A DNA stretch of 34,485 nucleotides from Lachnospiraceae bacterium. Lineage in GTDB: Bacteria; Bacillota; Clostridia; Lachnospirales; Lachnospiraceae. Of this stretch, positions 1 to 9,037 are shown in pieces. The notes beneath the pieces were generated by a model. It saw only the letters and a list, made by a program, of their open reading frames with translations. It had not been told where the DNA came from and ran no database searches. A program made the translations under genes and the position numbers. The stretch lies in the NCBI GenBank assembly GCA_016291405.1, contig JAEEXG010000025.1, forward strand, positions 1 to 34,485. The letters run 5' to 3'. Within the stretch, counting starts at the first letter, position 1. Each line of letters opens with the position of its first letter.

Positions 1-669
1 CCTGAAAAGCATTCCTATGAAAACATTTCTTACTCAAGAGACGAGCTTAAAAAGTTTAAAGAAAATCCTGAAACGGGACAGCTTTTATTCATTGCGGAGC
101 AGTATTTAAAGAAGCCTCTTTCTTTATCCGATATTGAGATTCTTTATTTTATCCACTACGAGCTTAAATTCTCATGTGACTTGATTGATTATCTTCTTCA
201 ATATTGCGTAGAAAGAAGCCAGAAGTTTTCTTACATTAAGAAAGTTGCCATTGCATGGGCAGAAGCAAATGTTTTAACTCCCAAGCAGGCAAAAGCTTAT
301 TTAAAGAACAATTTCGATAAGCCCGTATATACTATTTTAAAATCCCTGGGACGTTCAAACACACCCACACCTACCGAGGCAGACATTGCCACCAAATGGT
401 ACAAAGATTACGGTTTTACATTGGATATAATCGATGAAGCCTGCAAGCGAACAGTTTTGGCGGTGGACTCTCATCGTTTGGAATATTGTGACAGAATTTT
501 ATCTTCCTGGAAAAAATCAGGCGTTAAAAACTTAAGCGATATCTCGGCGTTGGATGCTTCCTACAAAAAGCCTAAGGCAACCACACCTTCTACCAAGAAC
601 ACATTTAATCAGATGATTCATACAGATTACGATTTTGATGAGATTGAAAGATCTATCTTAAGCAATTAA
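1..669 (+). CDS. DnaD domain protein, 3' part (cut by window start)
   Basis: The reading frame is open from base 1 and gives 222 residues before TAA, so the true start lies outside the window; the TTG at 181 is an internal codon, not a start. The C-terminal half carries the DnaD/DnaB_2 primosome pattern: a W-x3-G-F helix followed by YCDRILSSWKKSGV, the family's Y-x2-I-L-x2-W core. DnaD-type proteins act in replication initiation or restart, loading helicase with DnaB/DnaI in Firmicutes. The next gene, 40 bases on, is a DnaI-like loader, which supports that role. The tail after about residue 180 is low-complexity and polar. Family assignment is firm; which DnaD paralogue it is cannot be told from a fragment. 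Confidence 0.85.
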   Translation, partial: PEKHSYENISYSRDELKKFKENPETGQLLFIAEQYLKKPLSLSDIEILYFIHYELKFSCDLIDYLLQYCVERSQKFSYIKKVAIAWAEANVLTPKQAKAYLKNNFDKPVYTILKSLGRSNTPTPTEADIATKWYKDYGFTLDIIDEACKRTVLAVDSHRLEYCDRILSSWKKSGVKNLSDISALDASYKKPKATTPSTKNTFNQMIHTDYDFDEIERSILSN

Positions 670-709
670 TCCGTATCTTTATCCGGTTTTATTAGGAAAG
701 GACTAGCAT

Positions 710-1675
710 ATGGCATTAACAAGTGCTCAGTATTCTACCATAATGCAACGGTACGAAGTTACCAGACTTAAAAACTATCATCTTCTTGAAGAAAGAAGAA
801 AGTACGTATACGAAAACATAGAAGGCTACAAGGAGCTTGACGAATCAACAGTCTCAGTTTCCATGGACGTAGCAAAAAGAAAAATGGCGGGCGATGATGA
901 CGCCATGACAGAGCTTCACACCCTTTTGGAAGACTTAAAGGGCATGAAGAAAAGCTTACTTCTTGGCGCAGGTCTTCCCGAAGACTATTTAGAGCCTATT
1001 TACGATTGCCCCGACTGTAAAGATACAGGGTATATCGGAGGCAACAAAAAGTGCCACTGCTTAAAGCAGCAAATCATTGAAGTTTTATACGAGCAGTCTA
1101 ATTTAAGAGACTATCTTAACGAAAATAATTTTTCGAAGCTTTCTTACGAGTATCATAGTGGTGAAGGCCTTGAAGCATTTAAAAGAGCCGTTACTATAAG
1201 TAAAGATTTTATCAAGAATTTCGACTTTGAAAAGAAGAACATTCTTTTCTATGGTTCTGTTGGAACCGGAAAGTCGTTTCTTTCTGCATGCATTGCAAAG
1301 GACATTTTAGACCTCGGACACTCCGTTATTTATTTTAGTGCCATTTCTTTGTTCGATGCTCTTGCACGAGAAACCTTTGAAAACAAATCAAAAGAAGACC
1401 TTTACAATTTTTATGACTATATATATAATTGTGACTTGTTGATTGTGGATGACCTTGGAACCGAGGTTTCCAACACATTTGTGTCCAATCAGCTCTTCTC
1501 TTTTATCAATGAGAGAAACTTAAGAAAGAAGTCAACTATAATATCTACTAACCTTTCTTTGGAGCAGATAAGAGACCGCTATTCCGAAAGAGTCTTCTCA
1601 CGAATCATCAGCACTTATACAGCATGCAAATTATCGGGCACCGATATTCGCATCGTTAAACGTAATTGTAAATAG
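710..1675 (+). CDS. DnaI/DnaC-like AAA+ helicase loader
   Basis: 321 residues. An N-terminal helical region is followed by a probable zinc site (C100, C103, C115, C117), then an AAA+ core with Walker A GSVGTGKS (182-189), Walker B LLIVDDLG (243-250) and a sensor-like IISTN near 275. This is the layout of DnaI/DnaC ATPases, which load the replicative helicase onto single-stranded DNA. AAAGGA at 697-702 sits about 7 bases before the ATG, so this start is well supported. It follows a DnaD-family gene and precedes prs, apparently in one operon. IstB-like transposition ATPases share the fold, but there is no transposase nearby and the DnaD neighbour argues for a replication role. Confidence 0.88.
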   Translation: MALTSAQYSTIMQRYEVTRLKNYHLLEERRKYVYENIEGYKELDESTVSVSMDVAKRKMAGDDDAMTELHTLLEDLKGMKKSLLLGAGLPEDYLEPIYDCPDCKDTGYIGGNKKCHCLKQQIIEVLYEQSNLRDYLNENNFSKLSYEYHSGEGLEAFKRAVTISKDFIKNFDFEKKNILFYGSVGTGKSFLSACIAKDILDLGHSVIYFSAISLFDALARETFENKSKEDLYNFYDYIYNCDLLIVDDLGTEVSNTFVSNQLFSFINERNLRKKSTIISTNLSLEQIRDRYSERVFSRIISTYTACKLSGTDIRIVKRNCK

Positions 1676-1696
1676 CGAAAGTGAGGAAGCTTAGTC

Positions 1697-2884
1697 ATGG
1701 CAGTTAATGAAGATAAGCGTAATCTTGAGACCATTCCCGTAGGTTCAATGAGAATCGTTCCTATGGCAGGTTGCAGTGAACTTGGCAAGAAGGTTGACAG
1801 TTATCTCGTTAAATGGAGAGAAGAACGAGAAAACGAGCACAAAGAAAGCTTGGCTTTCAAGGGTTATATGAGACCTTCTTATATCCTTGATGCAGCCGTT
1901 CCCAGATTTGGTTCCGGCGAAGCAAAAGGAATCATCAACGAATCCGTTCGTGGCACCGACCTTTTTATCATGGTTGATGTTTGTAACTATTCACTTACTT
2001 ATTCTATGTGTGGTATCACCAACCACATGTCACCCGACGATCACTACCAGGACTTAAAGCGTATAATAGCTGCTGTCGGCGGTAAGGCAAGACGTATCAC
2101 CGTTATAATGCCCTTCCTCTATGAATCAAGACAGCATAAGCGTACAGCAAGAGAATCTCTTGACTGCGCACTTGCATTACAGGAATTAACTTCCATGGGC
2201 GTAGACAACATCATCACCTTTGATGCTCACGACCCCAGAGTTCAGAACGCAATTCCTCTTCATGGTTTTGAAACAGTACAGCCTGCATATCAGTTTATCA
2301 AGGGCTTACTTAAAAACGTTAAGGGTCTTTCAATCGACTCAGACCACATGATGGTTATTTCTCCCGATGAAGGCGGTATGGGAAGAGCAATCTATCTTGC
2401 TAACGTACTTGGCCTTGATATGGGTACATTCTATAAGAGACGTGACTACACAAAGATTGTTGACGGACGTAACCCCATCGTTGCTCATGAATTCTTAGGC
2501 TCCGATGTTGAAGGAAAAGATGTTTTAATCGTTGACGATATCATTTCTTCCGGTGAAAGCGTTTTGGAAGTTGCGGCTCACTTAAAAGAGCGTAAAGCAA
2601 ACAAAATCTTCGTTTGCACATCCTTCGGTCTTTTCACTAAGGGCCTTGAAAAGTTTGACAAGGCATACGAAGATGGCCTCATCGATAAGGTTCTTACCAC
2701 AGACCTCGTTTATCAGCCCCCGGAACTTCTTGCAAGAGACTGGTACATAAGCTGCGGCATGAGCAAATACATTGCCTACATTATCGACACTCTTAACCAC
2801 GACGCCTCTATCAGCGATCTTTTGGTTCCCAATGAAAGAATCCAGAGAATCGTTACAAGATACAAAAACGGCGAACTTGACTAA
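1697..2884 (+). CDS. prs: Ribose-phosphate pyrophosphokinase, long form
   Basis: Makes PRPP from ribose 5-phosphate and ATP for nucleotide, His and Trp synthesis. At 395 residues it is clearly longer than the usual roughly 315. Recognisable family blocks are MPFLYESRQHKR (138-149), ITFDAHDPRVQNAIP (173-187), GTFYKRRDY (243-251) and the PRPP loop VDDIISSGES (279-288). The loop has SSGES where common Prs proteins read close to DTGGT or DTAGT, so this is a divergent subclass. The extra length is mainly an N-terminal stretch of about 60 residues. It begins 21 bases after the dnaI-like stop, with GTGAGGA just upstream, and ends at a strong terminator. Enzyme identity is confident; activity of the variant loop is inferred. 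Confidence 0.85.
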   Translation: MAVNEDKRNLETIPVGSMRIVPMAGCSELGKKVDSYLVKWREERENEHKESLAFKGYMRPSYILDAAVPRFGSGEAKGIINESVRGTDLFIMVDVCNYSLTYSMCGITNHMSPDDHYQDLKRIIAAVGGKARRITVIMPFLYESRQHKRTARESLDCALALQELTSMGVDNIITFDAHDPRVQNAIPLHGFETVQPAYQFIKGLLKNVKGLSIDSDHMMVISPDEGGMGRAIYLANVLGLDMGTFYKRRDYTKIVDGRNPIVAHEFLGSDVEGKDVLIVDDIISSGESVLEVAAHLKERKANKIFVCTSFGLFTKGLEKFDKAYEDGLIDKVLTTDLVYQPPELLARDWYISCGMSKYIAYIIDTLNHDASISDLLVPNERIQRIVTRYKNGELD

Positions 2885-2890
2885 GATTTT

Positions 2891-2921
2891 AAAACCCCGT
2901 GAGATTATCTCACGGGGTTTT
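2891..2921. terminator. Bidirectional intrinsic terminator after prs
   Basis: A perfect 13-bp inverted repeat (2891-2903 against 2909-2921) with a 5-base loop; the outer four pairs are A/T, giving a T run on either strand. It separates the plus-strand dnaD-dnaI-prs operon from the convergent minus-strand operon whose last stop codon is at 2924. Confidence 0.9.
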
Positions 2922-2923
2922 CT

Positions 2924-5464
2924 TTATGATTCATCCGTTACATACGTAATAAACTGATTTCCGTTATTCTTAAACAGCTCTTCCGCTTCGTTCTTTCCCA
3001 TCTTATACCAGCCTTCGTTTGGATCGTATACCACAACCGCCAACTGGTTGAAGCCAATTATCAAATACGTGTCTTCCGAATGAGTAAGGGCCAAAACCGG
3101 GATGTCTCTGTTTACGTAGTATAGAATACTGTCTAACGAGCATCCTGTTAAATCAAGTACGTCCTTTCCTTCCAGACCACTCTTTAAAATCGAAAGAACC
3201 GTTTCTCCGCTGTTAAGAAGGTATTGAGAGTTTCTAACAACGCCCTCGTATTCAAGCATCTTATCAAGGCAGCAAGACAATTCTCTTCTTTCTTCTTCAG
3301 GCTTTTTCTCCGTCGGGCTTAAGTCCATTATCTGGTTTCTAAGCGCCCTGTTTGCTCTGTACCAAACGTAGAAGCCTTTATCATTTAGCACGTTTCCGTA
3401 GTTTTTATCAGCCTGAGTTACCGCGTTTGCGGGATTTGTGTAAATCTTTTGAAGCGCGCCTTTATAATATACGTAGTAGTTTCTTTTGTTTGAAGGAACT
3501 CTTTCTATCGTAAGTTCCTTTGTGCCTTCATAGATTACTTCTTTGGGAAGTATCTCAATTACTTTTCCCTTAACATCCTTCTTTAAAAGGATTCTTGTGG
3601 CTGTCTGATAGTCTCCGTACACAAAGGTATTTACGTTATTTTGTAGATTGCTTCTTTCCTGATTGTCGGTGATTGTCTCGCTTTCCACAGGTGCATAAGA
3701 AAGAGGCTCTTCCGATACTTTCTTTACACGCTCAATCGTAATCATATTGTCCTTAACTTCCACCTGTGTGGCAAAGCTGTCGGGCTCTTCGTATTGCTTT
3801 AATATTTCACCGAATTTACTCTGGATTTTAATCATGTACATAGGGAAGGTGGTGCGCCCTGTGTTATCCGTCACCACATCCTTCTTTTTGGCGAGGCCGT
3901 AAATAAAGTCTTCATCCATAAAGGCAAGGGGCTTTATGTACTCATCTTCCCCTGCGGAAATTTCAGTTAACTGCTTAGTGTTTAGGTTCATAAGCATAAG
4001 CTTCTTTGAAGCGTTAACATCGTCTCCCGTCTGCCACACCATCATGGTGGAGTTATCTGAAATCGTGTACTTATTTTCTTCAAGGTTTGAAACAAGGATT
4101 TCTGTATCTTTGGTTTCTGTGTTAACGGCGTAAATAGTCTTATCAATCATGATATAAAAGATGTTTTCTTTACTTAAAAAGCAAAGCTCTTCCACATCCT
4201 TATTTACAATTTCCGAAGACTTGTCGGAATCTATAAAGAAGCATTCCTCCACTTCGCTCGTAACGCCGTTAAATAAGTAAAGCGCAATGCCCGTCTTTCC
4301 TTCATACCTTCCGCGGTTCATGTACCCGCTTACAGAAAACCACACATTTCCGGCTTCATCGGCCCTTAAGGCTTTCACCTTATAGTTAGGATTGTAGGTT
4401 CTCTCATCAAAATTGCTTTTATCGTAAAAAGAAAACAGTCTGGATATTTTCTTTTCGCTTACGTTATAAGAATAAAGGGTGCCTGCATTTCCGAAAGCAA
4501 TTATGTTTCCGTCATCGCTTTCCACAAGCTCTACATTTTCTGAAGTAACTCCAAGTAAAATGTCTTCGGCCCTAACCTGACCCACGTTGTCTAAAGAAAG
4601 CTTCTTTATGTTTCTTTCATAGTCAAGAAGGTAGATAACTTCGGATGTATACTTAATCCTATAAAACTCGCTTACGTAGTATAGCCCTTCGTCTTTTCCG
4701 TCAGATAATGTCACAAGGTAATCTGCCGTAAAAATGCCTGTTTCCGTAGCAATTTCTTTTATGGAAATATTAGGCTCAGTCTCTCTTTTGCACCTTAGAT
4801 TTCCGAATGCCAGCTGATTTAAAGAGCTGTGAATTGTGACCGTTGCAAGGGTTGTGTTGTCACCTAAGTAGTTAGACTCCATGTAGGTTGAAAGGTCAGC
4901 GTTTTCTTCGATTGAAAGTTCTTTATCCAAAAACATCCTTACAAAGGAAAGCTTTTCTTTTGTGCAGTAAGAGCTTGCTTCGATAATTCTTGTGTGATAA
5001 AAAACTTCTTCTTTATCTGAAAGTGTAAGGTAAATCTGAAGACTGTATTCTGTATACTCCTGCAAAAGGTCTTTAAAGTTTACACTTGCTAGGATGCTAT
5101 AGTCATCTTCATCATATTCTGTAATTTCATCAGTCTCTATCAAACGGCTTCCGTCAACGGTTCTTACCTTTGCCGTAATCTTACTTATGTTTTGGCCACA
5201 CTTATCGATTCTAAAAGTAACGCCTCTTTTATCATCAAGGGGCGTGATATTCTCTCTTAAGAGCCCTAAATCCATTTCCGTTTTATAACCGTAAAGCCTG
5301 TTAACGCTCTCTCCGGCTATATCCATATAAACAACGGGAAGGGTGGCCCTTTCCATATCCTGGGTCGTATTCACATTGCCTCGATTCATGATAAAGCTGC
5401 AGGCAAAAAGCGTGCCCACAAACACAAGAATCGAAGTTATCAGTTTCAAAATAAACTTCTTCAT
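2924..5464 (-). CDS. Membrane-anchored protein with propeller-like middle and C39-like C-terminus
   Basis: 846 residues. One hydrophobic segment at about residues 5-27 gives an uncleaved anchor or signal, with the rest predicted outside. Residues of about 270-600 are rich in short beta-like units of the form YSYNVSEKK and LYLFNG, suggesting a propeller-like fold; I cannot confirm the repeat number. The last 130 or so residues resemble a C39-type peptidase fold, with IPVLAL, then YLIIGFNQLAVVVYDPNEGW matching the usual G-x-P-V-I and H-x-V-x-V-G-Y...V-x-D-P blocks. The position where the family has the catalytic His appears to hold Thr or Tyr, so it may be inactive; a Cys pair lies about 105 residues from the end. 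It is the last gene of the moxR operon. Function unknown. Confidence 0.6.
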   Translation of the reverse strand: MKKFILKLITSILVFVGTLFACSFIMNRGNVNTTQDMERATLPVVYMDIAGESVNRLYGYKTEMDLGLLRENITPLDDKRGVTFRIDKCGQNISKITAKVRTVDGSRLIETDEITEYDEDDYSILASVNFKDLLQEYTEYSLQIYLTLSDKEEVFYHTRIIEASSYCTKEKLSFVRMFLDKELSIEENADLSTYMESNYLGDNTTLATVTIHSSLNQLAFGNLRCKRETEPNISIKEIATETGIFTADYLVTLSDGKDEGLYYVSEFYRIKYTSEVIYLLDYERNIKKLSLDNVGQVRAEDILLGVTSENVELVESDDGNIIAFGNAGTLYSYNVSEKKISRLFSFYDKSNFDERTYNPNYKVKALRADEAGNVWFSVSGYMNRGRYEGKTGIALYLFNGVTSEVEECFFIDSDKSSEIVNKDVEELCFLSKENIFYIMIDKTIYAVNTETKDTEILVSNLEENKYTISDNSTMMVWQTGDDVNASKKLMLMNLNTKQLTEISAGEDEYIKPLAFMDEDFIYGLAKKKDVVTDNTGRTTFPMYMIKIQSKFGEILKQYEEPDSFATQVEVKDNMITIERVKKVSEEPLSYAPVESETITDNQERSNLQNNVNTFVYGDYQTATRILLKKDVKGKVIEILPKEVIYEGTKELTIERVPSNKRNYYVYYKGALQKIYTNPANAVTQADKNYGNVLNDKGFYVWYRANRALRNQIMDLSPTEKKPEEERRELSCCLDKMLEYEGVVRNSQYLLNSGETVLSILKSGLEGKDVLDLTGCSLDSILYYVNRDIPVLALTHSEDTYLIIGFNQLAVVVYDPNEGWYKMGKNEAEELFKNNGNQFITYVTDES

Positions 5465-5475
5465 TAACTACTTTT

Positions 5476-6642
5476 TTATTCCTTTAAAAGTTTTGAAAGG
5501 GTAATGCTTCCCCCCGCAAGTTCTTCTAAGTCTTTAAGGGCATTTATTTCCTTCTCCGGAATCATTCCCTTTTTACCCTTTACCGCTCTTATCAATATGT
5601 TCTTTGGCGTATGTTCCATATCGATAAATTCAAGCACCTGAGTGTCATATCCCATTTGGGTAAGAAGATTTGCTCTCATTGCATCCGTATAAATAGCCGC
5701 CATTCTTTCTTTTAAAAGCCCGTATTTATTTACGGCTGAAAGCTTCGCGCTTCCCTTTGATCTGTTAAGCTCATGCTGACAGCAGGGAACTGCCATTATC
5801 ACATCCGCGTCCCATTTTATCGCTTTGTACAAAGCATAGTCAGTGGCCGTATCGCAGGCGTGAAGTGTGATAACCATGTCGACATGGTTTACGCCTTCAA
5901 AATGCTCAATGTCTCCTTCAATGAATTTAAGCTTATCATACTTATATTTTTTAGATAGTCTGTTACATTCCTTTATAACATCGGTCTTTAAATCAAGGCC
6001 AATGATATTAGCATTTATCTTTTTAACCACCACAAGATAATGATACAAAGCAAATGTAAGATAAGACTTTCCGCATCCAAAATCGATTATTGTGATTTCT
6101 TTGTTTTTATCAAGCTTATCCGTAATATCTTCCACAAACTCAAGATATCTGTTTATTTGTTTAAACTTATCATACTTAGACTTAACGATTTTTCCATCGG
6201 CCGTCATAACTCCAAGGTCTTTTAAAAAGGCTACATCGTCACCTTCTTTTATAAGATAGTTTTTGGTGCGGTTATGGTCTAAGCTTTCTTTCTTTGCGCT
6301 TACCGTTTTATTCTTTACAACGGTTATGGTTCCCTTTTTATTTGATAAAACGGAATAGCCTTCCCCTTCAAGCTCAAAAAGCCCCTGCATAAACTTTTCG
6401 GGAATGCTTTTTTCAAGATAAGCCTTTAATTCCTTATCGCTTAAGTTTTCATGAATCTGCTTTATAGTATTGCTTTCTTTATTTCCCACCGACTTTGTAA
6501 GTTGAAACAAAAGCTTTTCTTTTACCTTAACAGGCCTTATTGCTACCTTTGACTCGGCACTTTCTTTAGTAGGCTTTGAAAGCACTATCCTTATTAAGTT
6601 TTCACTGCCACATTTTTCTATAAGTTCTTTATATGTCATCAT
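5476..6642 (-). CDS. SAM-dependent methyltransferase (Methyltransf_32-like)
   Basis: 388 residues from the ATG at 6642. The frame is open further upstream, but that would run into the preceding gene, whose TAG ends at 6647; AGGAAG lies directly before the tandem ATG-ATG at 6642/6639, so translation is probably coupled and the exact start could be either. Motif I is IIDFGCGKSYLTFALYHYL, followed by an acidic loop GLDLKTD. The later VMAVPCCQHEL motif is typical of the Methyltransf_32 group, several members of which act on RNA. The N-terminal 120 or so residues form a separate domain I do not recognise. The substrate is unknown; its place in a MoxR/DUF58 operon may be incidental. Confidence 0.8.
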   Translation of the reverse strand: MMTYKELIEKCGSENLIRIVLSKPTKESAESKVAIRPVKVKEKLLFQLTKSVGNKESNTIKQIHENLSDKELKAYLEKSIPEKFMQGLFELEGEGYSVLSNKKGTITVVKNKTVSAKKESLDHNRTKNYLIKEGDDVAFLKDLGVMTADGKIVKSKYDKFKQINRYLEFVEDITDKLDKNKEITIIDFGCGKSYLTFALYHYLVVVKKINANIIGLDLKTDVIKECNRLSKKYKYDKLKFIEGDIEHFEGVNHVDMVITLHACDTATDYALYKAIKWDADVIMAVPCCQHELNRSKGSAKLSAVNKYGLLKERMAAIYTDAMRANLLTQMGYDTQVLEFIDMEHTPKNILIRAVKGKKGMIPEKEINALKDLEELAGGSITLSKLLKE

Positions 6643-6646
6643 CTTC

Positions 6647-7900
6647 CTAAATAAGCTTTTCACAAAGGTGCTTTGCCAATAAAACATCAGCCTTTGTGCA
6701 TGCTTTGTTTGAATATCTTGCCTTTTCGTATATTAGTGCAAAGTTTAAGGCATCTTCTCTTTTTTCATCTTCATAAAGAGAAGAAAAATCTCTTACGGTT
6801 AAAGTCTTTATTTGATCTCTATCAACCTTGCTCTTTTCTAAAAGCTTTATATATAGTTTCCTTATTTTCCCCGAGTACCCTGTTAATCGCTCGGGTCTAA
6901 AGGCCTTTTTCTTTTCCCTTTTAATTGCTTCCCGTTCTTCTTTATAATCCGTGGAAAAGTCGACAAATTTTCTATTATCTATACCCTTAAATCGCCTTAT
7001 TATTTCGATTATGAATTTAAATAAAGAAAACAGTACGGCTCCCACAAATAAAGCAAGCACAGCATACATGATAATCTGTTCTATTATCATTGCTAGTTTT
7101 GAAGGGCCTTTGTCCTCTTCCATGAGCATTAAAAGAGGATTTTCCTGTGGCATCTGCTCCGTAACTTTAGGAAGTTCCTTTTCTTTGCCACTAAAGAGCA
7201 TTATAAACCGAATCAGGTAATAAAGTATGTTTCCTATGACTTTTTTAAGAAAATTTTTCGCTGTATTTACAAGGTTTTCATTGATACATATTAAAGAAAC
7301 CACTGCGTATACAGCCATCATTATGCCAACATATGGAGCTCCCGTTTTTAAAATCTTCTTTGTTGGCACATCCTCAACGATTTTCTTATTATAAAAGTCC
7401 GAAAGCTTAAATCTCTTAATGTAGTGAATCGGGAAGTAAAGAAACGCAAATGTTACTCCCAGTTTAAAAAGCTCCGGAAGCTTATCTTTAAATCCAAGAT
7501 AGCTTAATAAAAACATCTGAAGCACCAGGAATACTCCCGCAGCAATTGGGCTTATGGGCTTTTCCCCCGGTTCTGAGCGTTTTATCCTTATGATAAATGA
7601 ATGAAGTGACAGGGCAAAAAGCACGATAATATCCGTAACTTTATTAAATAAGCCCTCATTTACAAACCACGCATAAAGAAAAACTATCAATAAATGAATT
7701 AGCGTAAATAACGCTATGTGCTTAACATATTTTCTGACTACATAATAAACAAGCGGAACTATGATAAAAAGACTTGTTTTTACAAGTCCCGGTTCCTTCT
7801 GAAAGCTCCAAAAAAAGGTTCTCCAGAAAGACAAAACCACGATAAAGTTAAGCACTATTATTAAAAGGTCCTCAAGCAAACTAAGAAAGCGATATTTCAT
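6647..7900 (-). CDS. DUF4129 multi-spanning membrane protein
   Basis: 417 residues. Several hydrophobic segments fill residues 10-150 and about 190-215, and a further one lies near 275-300. A Lys/Arg-rich cytoplasmic stretch then leads into a C-terminal helical domain around YSGKIRKLYIKLLEK and LTVRDFSSLYEDE, which matches the DUF4129 pattern found beside MoxR and DUF58 genes. The start overlaps the DUF58 gene by 20 bases, a tight operon join. In related clusters this trio is proposed to form a membrane complex with a MoxR chaperone ATPase, but its biochemical role is not settled, and N-terminal transglutaminase domains seen in some relatives are absent here. Confidence 0.72.
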   Translation of the reverse strand: MKYRFLSLLEDLLIIVLNFIVVLSFWRTFFWSFQKEPGLVKTSLFIIVPLVYYVVRKYVKHIALFTLIHLLIVFLYAWFVNEGLFNKVTDIIVLFALSLHSFIIRIKRSEPGEKPISPIAAGVFLVLQMFLLSYLGFKDKLPELFKLGVTFAFLYFPIHYIKRFKLSDFYNKKIVEDVPTKKILKTGAPYVGIMMAVYAVVSLICINENLVNTAKNFLKKVIGNILYYLIRFIMLFSGKEKELPKVTEQMPQENPLLMLMEEDKGPSKLAMIIEQIIMYAVLALFVGAVLFSLFKFIIEIIRRFKGIDNRKFVDFSTDYKEEREAIKREKKKAFRPERLTGYSGKIRKLYIKLLEKSKVDRDQIKTLTVRDFSSLYEDEKREDALNFALIYEKARYSNKACTKADVLLAKHLCEKLI

Positions 7901-9026
7901 AAAGCACCTCCTCAGCAGGAACCGATATAAATCTATCCTTTAATTTATCATGCACTTCAAAAGGATTATCCCTGTATTCAGGGCAAAGCCAGTTAAACTC
8001 AAGACTATCATCCATGGCCTTTAAAAGCATGTCCTGAAAGTCCTTTTGCATGTTTGGAGAGATTACGATTGTATAAACGTCCTCGTTTGTTTTCTTTGTA
8101 TATTCACTAAAAAACTCGCTAACGGGAATCGCCTCTTTTGAAAGGTCCACCCTTGCAAGCAATCTGTTAGCGTTTCTGATATGGCTTTCAGAGCTTCCCT
8201 CGTTAAGCTTTATAGGTTCACCTGTTAAAACATCTCTTGAGTTTGCGTACAAAGAAACCTGTGAGCCGCTTTTACAAAAATAGATTAATGTAGCAATTGC
8301 CATGCTTATGCAAAGCTCGTTTAACTCATCCTTCTTTAAGATCATTGAGTTTTCAAGGTTTAAAAGCACTCTTACCTTTTTCTTTGCCGTTGAATCATGG
8401 ACTTTAACCATCAACTCTTCCGTCTTTGCACTTGCTTTCCAGTTAATATCTTTATAGGTATCGTAGGGCTGATATTCTCTGATTCCTTTGATTAAAAAGG
8501 GATCTTTACTTAAGTTTTCATCGTTTTCGATATCTGAATTAATTCTGTCTAGAATCGGCCTCATTATCTTGTCTGAATAAGGCTTTGGATACACATAAAG
8601 ATTTGAAGAAGTTTTTACGCTTTCCACAAAATCCCATGAAAAAAATAAATCCGTGCCGACAACATCGACTCCGTGAAAATCATAGTAGCCCCTGTGTCTG
8701 CACGTAAAATTAATCGTTCTTGTAACTTTTGTGTTTGCGCCTATCGCATAAATATCCGTGCGATAAAAATAGTCCGAAACTTTAGCGCTCTTAGTTTCGG
8801 CAAATTCAAGTTTTCTTGATAACTGAAGCTTCACTTTCACCATGGGAAGTGGAAGACCTTTCCTGTTTTCAATCACTTCCGTAAGTGTGGCCTCATCTCC
8901 GGCCATAGCTTCGCTTACCTTAAAGAACGCATCCGTCTTAAGGCCGTAAAACCATCTTTTTTTATATAAAATGTACTGAAATTCATATAGCAAAAGCGCT
9001 AAGACCGCCGCAAATACTATGTACAT
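7881..9026 (-). CDS. DUF58 domain protein
   Basis: 381 residues. A short N-terminal hydrophobic segment (about 2-20) is followed by a beta-rich region with FTCRHRGYYDFHGVDV, where family members typically read R-G-x-Y-x-F/L. The defining DUF58 block is IREYQPYDTYKDINWKASAK, usually R-x-Y-x2-G-D-x4-I-x-W-x2-S-A; here Tyr-Asp replaces the common Gly-Asp. The C-terminal half resembles a vWA-like fold (VRVLLNLENSM). It lies 11 bases downstream of the moxR stop and overlaps the DUF4129 gene. DUF58 proteins are regular partners of MoxR AAA+ ATPases. The family call is firm; the cellular role is not known. Confidence 0.85.
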   Translation of the reverse strand: MYIVFAAVLALLLYEFQYILYKKRWFYGLKTDAFFKVSEAMAGDEATLTEVIENRKGLPLPMVKVKLQLSRKLEFAETKSAKVSDYFYRTDIYAIGANTKVTRTINFTCRHRGYYDFHGVDVVGTDLFFSWDFVESVKTSSNLYVYPKPYSDKIMRPILDRINSDIENDENLSKDPFLIKGIREYQPYDTYKDINWKASAKTEELMVKVHDSTAKKKVRVLLNLENSMILKKDELNELCISMAIATLIYFCKSGSQVSLYANSRDVLTGEPIKLNEGSSESHIRNANRLLARVDLSKEAIPVSEFFSEYTKKTNEDVYTIVISPNMQKDFQDMLLKAMDDSLEFNWLCPEYRDNPFEVHDKLKDRFISVPAEEVLYEISLS

Positions 9027-9037
9027 ACATTCCCTCT

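Noticed and set aside
710-1675. The DnaI-like ATPase as an IstB transposon ATPase
   Set aside because: No IstA-type transposase or inverted terminal repeats are nearby, and a DnaD-family gene precedes it.
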